Shown: piece by piece, positions 32,642-36,827 of the stretch
Layout: each line of letters begins with the position of its first letter
How positions within the stretch are numbered: position 1 is the first letter of the stretch
Made by a program: the position numbers and the translations under genes
The notes under the pieces: generated by a model
Told to the model about the DNA's origin: nothing
Seen by the model: the letters and a program-made list of their open reading frames with translations, nothing else
Databases searched by the model: none
DNA from: an uncultured Alphaproteobacteria bacterium
Lineage (GTDB): Bacteria; Pseudomonadota; Alphaproteobacteria; SP197
Reading direction: 5' to 3'
Assembly: GCA_938048755.1 (NCBI GenBank)
Contig: CALIUG010000166.1
Span: 1-36,827 of the forward strand
Length of the DNA: 36,827 bases

Positions 32642-34135
32642 ATGCCTGAAGAAACCGTAACCCGCATCCGCGGCGGCTGGATTGTCGCGTTTGACGGCAC
32701 GCACCATCGCATCATCCGGGATGGCGTTGTCATCGTGCGGGGCGGAACCGTCACGTTCGTCGGCAAGGATTGGGACGGAGACGCCGATCAAGAGATCGAC
32801 GCCAGTAGCGACCTGGTGATGCCCGGCCTCGTCAACGTCCACAGCCATGTCGGTGCCCATGCAGGAGACCGCATGGTCTTCGACGGCGGTCGCCGTGACC
32901 TGTTCCGTTCAGGCTTCCTCAACTACTGCACGGGCAAGGGCATCAACGGCCCGACCATCCACGATCACGAACGCCCCAAAGCCGGCATCCGGTTCAGCCT
33001 CGCTTCCCTTCTGAAGTGCGGCGCGACAACCGTGGTCGACATGGGCGGCGAGCTCGGTGGTGGTTCCGAAGGCGGCGGCATGGGTCCCATGGTCGAACTC
33101 GCCGGGGAACTGGGCATCAGGCTCTACACCTCGCCGGGTTACGCCTCCGCGCAACACTATTTCGACCAGGGTGGACGTCACCGCATGCACTGGGACGAAG
33201 AGGCCGGGCTGCGCGGCCTGGAGAAAGCCGTCAGTTTCATCGAGAACTACGACGGTGCCTTTGATGGACGTATCCGCGGCATCCTGGTGCCGCTGGAGTA
33301 TCACACTGCAACCCACGATCTGCTGCGCCGCACCAAGGAAGCGGCAAAGGCACTGAACGTCGGTATCACAACACACTGTGCGGAATCGGTCCTGGAAACC
33401 CATGACTCGATCCGCGAGCACGGCCTGACACCGGTTTCCATGCTGCATGAACTGGGTTTCCTGGGACCAGAAGTCATCCTGGGTCACGGGCTCTATAACG
33501 CCGGGCACAGTCAGATCGCCTTTCCCTATGGCGATGATCTCGCCAGGCTCGCCGAAACCGGAACCACGATTGCCCATTGTCCCCTGGTCTTTGCGCGCCG
33601 TGGCCTGCACCTGGAGTCCTTCCAGCGTTATCTCGATGCCGGTGTTCCCATGGCCATGGGAACCGACAGCTACCCCCAGGACATCTTGGGCGAGATGAAG
33701 TTCGCCTCCCTGATGGGCAAGATTGCCGATCGTGACCACGAAAACGCCCGCACCCGCGATGTCTTCAATGCCGCCACGTTGGGCGGTGCAAAAGGGCTCA
33801 ACCGCCCGGACCTCGGCAGGCTTGAAGCCGGCAGTGCGGCAGATATCGTGATCTGTGATTTCGCCAGAATGCGCATCGGGCCGTTCCTGGATCCGATCAA
33901 GGCGCTGGTCCAGTGCTGCGACGGCGAAGTCGTCAAACACGTCATGGTCCAGGGCAATCTGCTGGTCGAAGACGGGCGCCTGACGGTCTGGGACGAGAAA
34001 GAACTCCTGAACGACGTGCGCGATTCCACCGATCACGCCTGGAGTCAGTTCGCCGACTATTGGCCGGACAATGTCGCCATCGAAGAGACCTTCCCGGCTT
34101 CCTTCGATATCTGGGAAGGTCACCGTCAAGTGTGA
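32642..34135 (+). CDS. Amidohydrolase superfamily (Atz/Trz-like) metal-dependent hydrolase
   Basis: A 497-residue member of the amidohydrolase superfamily near the AtzA/TrzN and methylthioadenosine deaminase branch. The metal-binding HSH motif is His67-x-His69 in PGLVNVHSHVG. Further ligands are His in ITTHCAES, His in ILGHGLYN and Asp in MGTDSYPQD. The N-terminal beta sandwich runs from about 7 to 60 and returns at the C-terminus (VMVQGNLLVEDGRL). It would deaminate or dechlorinate a purine-like or triazine ring, or hydrolyse a cyclic amide; the exact substrate is open. The start has GGAG six bases before it. It is divergent from the TauD-type gene across 158 bp. Confidence 0.9.
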   Translation: MPEETVTRIRGGWIVAFDGTHHRIIRDGVVIVRGGTVTFVGKDWDGDADQEIDASSDLVMPGLVNVHSHVGAHAGDRMVFDGGRRDLFRSGFLNYCTGKGINGPTIHDHERPKAGIRFSLASLLKCGATTVVDMGGELGGGSEGGGMGPMVELAGELGIRLYTSPGYASAQHYFDQGGRHRMHWDEEAGLRGLEKAVSFIENYDGAFDGRIRGILVPLEYHTATHDLLRRTKEAAKALNVGITTHCAESVLETHDSIREHGLTPVSMLHELGFLGPEVILGHGLYNAGHSQIAFPYGDDLARLAETGTTIAHCPLVFARRGLHLESFQRYLDAGVPMAMGTDSYPQDILGEMKFASLMGKIADRDHENARTRDVFNAATLGGAKGLNRPDLGRLEAGSAADIVICDFARMRIGPFLDPIKALVQCCDGEVVKHVMVQGNLLVEDGRLTVWDEKELLNDVRDSTDHAWSQFADYWPDNVAIEETFPASFDIWEGHRQV

Positions 34136-34157
34136 GAAGGACTCCAGCGTCTCGCCT

Positions 34158-35060
34158 TTACAGCGCGCTCAAGTTGGTCTTGAGAGACGGCAAGGCCTCC
34201 TCGAGAAAGGCAGCAACCTTCCTTGGCGCGGGTGAAGGGTGTGCGATCAGCATGTTGACCGGGGCCGGCTCGACCTCGAAGTCCTGGAGAACAATCTCTA
34301 GGTGACCAGCAGCAATCTCGGGGGCGACCTGGTAAAGGAAGAATGGCGCAAAGCCGCCGATTGAGCGGAGTGTGTCGACCACGGCATCGGCCGAATCAAG
34401 CGTGATCCGCGGAGTCGGCTTGATCTCCAGTTTCCGGTTTGACCTGGAAGCAAACTTCCAGACCTCAGTCGCGTTCCATCGGCTGAACCCGATGCAGGTG
34501 TAATCCAGCAGGTCGTGAGGCGACGAGGGCCGACCCACGGAATCGAGATAGCCGGGACACGCGCAGATGACCTGACGCATGCTGCCCAGCCTGACGGCAT
34601 GCAGTGCACTTGAGGACAACGCGCCGATCCGCACGGCCAGGTCCACACCATCATCGTCTAGGTCGAGCACACGGTTGGTTGCGATCAGTCGCACCCTGAT
34701 GTCCTCATGCTTCCGCATGACGTCGTGGACCACCGGAAGAACATGACGGCGCGCGAACAGCTCTGGCGCTGTGATCGTCAGAAGCCCTTTCGCGCCACTG
34801 AATTCGCCCGCGATCTCTCGCTCGGCAGCCTCGACATCATGGAGAATACGAAGCGCGTCTTCATAGTAGCGCCGCCCGCTCTCGGTAACCGAAACCTTGC
34901 GTGTCGTTCGCACCAGGAGCCGCACACCGAGGTGATCTTCCAGTTCGGAAACCTTCCGCGATACCGTCGGCAGGGGAATACGCAAAACACGCGCAGCCGC
35001 CGAGAATCCACCTTCCTCGACCACTGCCGCAAAAATTCTCATTCCGTTGAAACGGTCCAT
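34158..35060 (-). CDS. LysR-family transcriptional regulator
   Basis: A 300-residue LysR regulator. The N-terminal winged helix-turn-helix covers about residues 1-60 (MDRFNGMRIFAAVVEEGGFSAAARVL), followed by a linker helix and an effector domain from about 90. The sequence of the HTH and RTTRKVSVTESG suits the CrgA-like group of LysR proteins. It is divergent from a small orphan gene, with AT-rich palindromic DNA in the gap, a layout typical of LysR autoregulation with a divergent target. It is convergent with the amidohydrolase 22 bp away. Its effector is unknown. Confidence 0.93.
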   Translation of the reverse strand: MDRFNGMRIFAAVVEEGGFSAAARVLRIPLPTVSRKVSELEDHLGVRLLVRTTRKVSVTESGRRYYEDALRILHDVEAAEREIAGEFSGAKGLLTITAPELFARRHVLPVVHDVMRKHEDIRVRLIATNRVLDLDDDGVDLAVRIGALSSSALHAVRLGSMRQVICACPGYLDSVGRPSSPHDLLDYTCIGFSRWNATEVWKFASRSNRKLEIKPTPRITLDSADAVVDTLRSIGGFAPFFLYQVAPEIAAGHLEIVLQDFEVEPAPVNMLIAHPSPAPRKVAAFLEEALPSLKTNLSAL

Positions 35061-35071
35061 TTATCTCAAAT

Positions 35072-35083
35072 CATTAATTAATG
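35072..35083. promoter_or_regulatory. AT-rich palindrome in the LysR/orphan-gene gap
   Basis: CATTAATTAATG is a perfect 12-bp palindrome 12 bases upstream of the LysR start. TCTCAAATCA (35064-35073) and its near-complement TGATTGAGA (35108-35116) flank it as an imperfect inverted pair. A TATAGT at 35124-35129 could be the -10 of the orphan gene, but no -35 fits, as expected where a LysR protein activates. Binding by this LysR protein is inference. Confidence 0.45.
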
Positions 35084-35203
35084 TTCCCTAAATAAGACTC
35101 ATTATCTTGATTGAGACAACGATTATAGTGCGCCCACTTGGTCCGGTTGATCGTGTTCATCCCGGTTGACCGTCTCAAGACCCACGGATGATTGGAGCCA
35201 CCC

Positions 35204-35434
35204 ATGCCCTTCGACAAATCTGACCGGCTCAAGGATCGTCGAGACATCGGCCAGGTCGTATTCGTTCAGGAAAATATCATGACCGCGCGCAACCGCAGCT
35301 CCTGTTGCGTGGGTGTGGAGTCGGCACTTGAAGCTGATGTTGGATTCGAAGGCCTCAAAAGACGCCTCGCCGACGGCAGTACCGCGAGCAAGGCTTGGCT
35401 TGAGAACCTGCTTCGCGTCGCCGGCAGCAGCTAG
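35204..35434 (+). CDS. Small hypothetical protein divergent from LysR regulator
   Basis: I do not recognise a family for this 76-residue protein. It starts at ATG 35204 with GGAG six bases upstream; an earlier in-frame start at 35192 lacks a good ribosome site. It is charged and soluble, with no signal peptide or membrane helix. It has a Cys-Cys pair (residues 34-35) after a basic patch TARNRSS. The C-terminal half (FEGLKRRLADGSTASKAWLENLLR) reads as an amphipathic helix pair. It faces the LysR gene head to head across 143 bp and ends 13 bp from the convergent TIGR00266 gene. The good ribosome site and LysR context support a real gene; function unknown. Confidence 0.6.
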   Translation: MPFDKSDRLKDRRDIGQVVFVQENIMTARNRSSCCVGVESALEADVGFEGLKRRLADGSTASKAWLENLLRVAGSS

Positions 35435-35447
35435 GCCGCGCAGGAAC

Positions 35448-36242
35448 TCAATTCTTCAGGAGAGAACCCAGTCCGCCAATGACGGAGCCCTCACCGACGC
35501 TCTCGCCTGAATTCGATTGCGGAGCAGCGGCCCACATGCGTCCGGCAAGCCGCGAGAACGGCAGGCTCTGAAGCCAGACGGTTCCTGGCCCCTTCAGCCG
35601 GATGAAAAAGAAACCTTCCCCGGCAAACATCATGCTCTTGATGCCACCCACGGACTCGACGTCATATTCGACGTCGGACGTCATGGCGGCCAGACAGCCT
35701 GTATCAGCATGCAGAACCTCGCCGGGCTTGAGTTCGCGTTTGATGAGCGAACCGCCCATATGAACGAACACCCAGCCATCGCCATCCAGCTTCTGGAGGA
35801 TGAATCCCTCGCCCCCGAACAGTCCGGTCAGGATTTTCTTCTTGAAGGCGATGCCCATCGACACGCCCTTGGCAGCCGCCAGAAAGCTGTCCTTCTGGCA
35901 GATCAAGGTACCGCCCACATCCGAGAGCTTGATGGGCAGGATGGTGCCTGGGTAAGGAGCGGAGAACCCCACATGTGCCTTGCCCGAGCCATTGTGCGTA
36001 AAGACAGTGGTGAAAAGCCCCTCACCCGAGATCAGGCGTTTTCCTGCGCCGGCCAGTTTGCCGAAAAAACCGCCTTCCTGACCTGATGCATCCCCCAGAA
36101 TTGAAGACATTTCGATGTCGGCATCCTTGTACATCATGGCGCCGGCCTCAGCGACGGCGCTCTCGCCGGGATCAAGCTCGATCTCGACATACTGCGTGCT
36201 GGTGCCCTCGATTCTGTAGTCGACCTCATCCGTTCCGCTCAT
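35448..36242 (-). CDS. TIGR00266/AIM24-family protein
   Basis: The 264-residue protein belongs to the TIGR00266 (AIM24, DUF124) family, a beta-rich fold of unclear biochemical function. Supporting segments are YVEIELDPGESAVAEAGAMMYKD at the N-terminus, seen here as LDPGESAVAEAGAMMY, then FFGKLAGAGKRLISGEGLFTTVF, GGSLIKRELKPGEVLHADTG and AGEGFFFIRLKGPGTVWLQSLPFSRLA. AIM24 in yeast affects mitochondrial inner-membrane organisation; bacterial roles are poorly known. A Gly/Ser-rich tail follows. I start at ATG 36242, which has GGAG six bases upstream; ATG 36302 is in frame but lacks family similarity. It reads the same way as the SDR gene 79 bp upstream. Confidence 0.9.
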   Translation of the reverse strand: MSGTDEVDYRIEGTSTQYVEIELDPGESAVAEAGAMMYKDADIEMSSILGDASGQEGGFFGKLAGAGKRLISGEGLFTTVFTHNGSGKAHVGFSAPYPGTILPIKLSDVGGTLICQKDSFLAAAKGVSMGIAFKKKILTGLFGGEGFILQKLDGDGWVFVHMGGSLIKRELKPGEVLHADTGCLAAMTSDVEYDVESVGGIKSMMFAGEGFFFIRLKGPGTVWLQSLPFSRLAGRMWAAAPQSNSGESVGEGSVIGGLGSLLKN

Positions 36243-36321
36243 GACCTGCTCCCCCTGTACATCGTCAAAGTGCATCATTCGCGCAAACTGCGCGTCCGGC
36301 AATCAATTGATCGGAGAAAGA

Positions 36322-36827
36322 CTATCTTCCCCGGTCGAACGCGACCTTGTGTTCCTGCAACGTGTTGCCGCCATCCACGACAATCAGTTGGCCTGTGAGA
36401 TAGCTCGCCTCTTCGCTCGCCAGAAATACGGCAACATGCCCGATTTCGTCTGGCGTTCCCGGGCGCCCGGCAGGTGTGTAACGGCCCGCGACAATCTCGT
36501 CCTCGCCGCTGGATTCCGTCTCGATCCAACCGGGCCCGATGCAGTTGACGGTAATGTTGAAGGACCCGGCCTCGATCGCCAGGGACTTGGCCATGCCCAG
36601 CATGCCGGCTTTGGACGCGCCATAAACTGCGCTGCCATGAATACCGACAACGGGGCCCGTCACCGAGGACATATGGACGATACGACCATACTTGCGCTCC
36701 ATCATGCCAGGCAACACAGCCCGGGTGACCAGAAACGCACTGGTCAGGTTGATGTCGATGCCATAGTGCCAGCCTTCGTCCGAGGTCTCGTGCAGGGGCT
36801 GCGATGGTTCATCCCGACCCACCTGCA
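36322..36827 (-). CDS. SDR-family oxidoreductase, 5' end outside window
   Basis: The frame is still open at the window edge, so the N-terminal cofactor-binding GxxxGxG region is missing. The 167 visible codons are the C-terminal two-thirds of a classical short-chain dehydrogenase/reductase. After DINLTSAFLVTRAVLPGM come the catalytic Ser in HMSSVTG and Tyr-x-x-x-Lys in VYGASKAG. NITVNCIGPGWIET and the C-terminal SYLTGQLIVVDGGNTL follow. These resemble FabG-like 3-oxoacyl-ACP reductases, but SDR substrate cannot be read from these motifs. It uses NAD(P)H on a ketone or alcohol. It precedes the TIGR00266 gene on the same strand, with 79 bp between. Confidence 0.9.
   Translation of the reverse strand, partial: QVGRDEPSQPLHETSDEGWHYGIDINLTSAFLVTRAVLPGMMERKYGRIVHMSSVTGPVVGIHGSAVYGASKAGMLGMAKSLAIEAGSFNITVNCIGPGWIETESSGEDEIVAGRYTPAGRPGTPDEIGHVAVFLASEEASYLTGQLIVVDGGNTLQEHKVAFDRGR

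Noticed and set aside
32909-34129. 406-codon open frame on the minus strand opposite the amidohydrolase gene
   Set aside because: Antisense shadow of a conserved metal-hydrolase; a long frame is expected by chance at this GC content.
1-36827. Possible defence, CRISPR, prophage or mobile system
   Set aside because: No repeats, integrase, transposase, tRNA-associated junction, phage or toxin-antitoxin pattern was seen; all sizeable genes fit housekeeping or metabolic families.

Overview
The window looks like chromosome of an alphaproteobacterium, probably a Rhodospirillales-type heterotroph. The sequence basis is: high-GC coding DNA in dense short operons; a clpS-clpA pair next to a phasin; a dapA-smpB pair followed by a membrane J-protein of the Tim14 type; an imuA-imuB-dnaE2 mutasome with a near-match to the alphaproteobacterial LexA box (GTTC-N7-GTTC); and phasin operators resembling PhaR sites. 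I see no rRNA, tRNA, CRISPR, insertion sequence, integrase or phage gene, so this reads as core plus metabolic accessory DNA, not a mobile island. The lineage is inferred from gene content only.

Layout. 1-2.1 kb: 3' part of a PHB-depolymerase/LpqC-type esterase, a flavodoxin-fold quinone reductase, and TspO. 2.2-5.7 kb: clpS-clpA, then a phasin with its own terminator and paired operators. 5.7-9.0 kb: an FAD amine-oxidase-like enzyme coupled to an unrecognised lipoprotein, and a divergent iron-type alcohol dehydrogenase. 9.1-12.8 kb: a MaoC-like hydratase coupled to an amidase, then a D,D-carboxypeptidase with a SPOR-like tail. 12.9-13.5 kb: a TerC/YjbE membrane protein. 13.5-17.1 kb: galU-ugd-pmm. 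17.2-19.1 kb: dapA-smpB-J-protein. 19.2-22.3 kb: a PLP lyase coupled to a TIM-barrel isomerase, then a UDP-glucuronate 4-epimerase. 22.3-24.6 kb: a YdcF/ElyC-like protein and divergent manC. 24.6-31.1 kb: a LysR regulator divergent from imuA-imuB-dnaE2. 31.2-34.1 kb: VOC protein, TauD-type dioxygenase and amidohydrolase. 34.2-36.8 kb: a second LysR regulator divergent from a small orphan gene, a TIGR00266/AIM24-type protein, and the 3' part of an SDR gene.

How the genes work together. Two separated blocks supply surface-polysaccharide precursors: galU, ugd and pmm on the minus strand, and the uronate epimerase and manC on the plus strand. Together they predict UDP-glucose, UDP-glucuronate, UDP-galacturonate and GDP-mannose, yet no glycosyltransferase or exporter is present. 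imuA-imuB-dnaE2 is the SOS mutagenic translesion system. clpS-clpA serves N-degron proteolysis, smpB serves trans-translation. The phasin belongs to polyhydroxyalkanoate storage. Most remaining genes are small catabolic modules.

Compactness. Genes in operons commonly overlap by ATGA or TGATG, and three convergent pairs share a 4-bp palindrome (TTAA or CTAG) that holds both stop codons. No gene-free stretch exceeds 300 bp; the longest (about 200 bp, 1410-1609) shows nothing recognisable. No clearly undescribed defence or mobile system was found. The items most worth follow-up are the Tim14-like J-protein, the paired phasin operators, the small orphan gene facing a LysR regulator, and the coupled gene pairs of unknown substrate.
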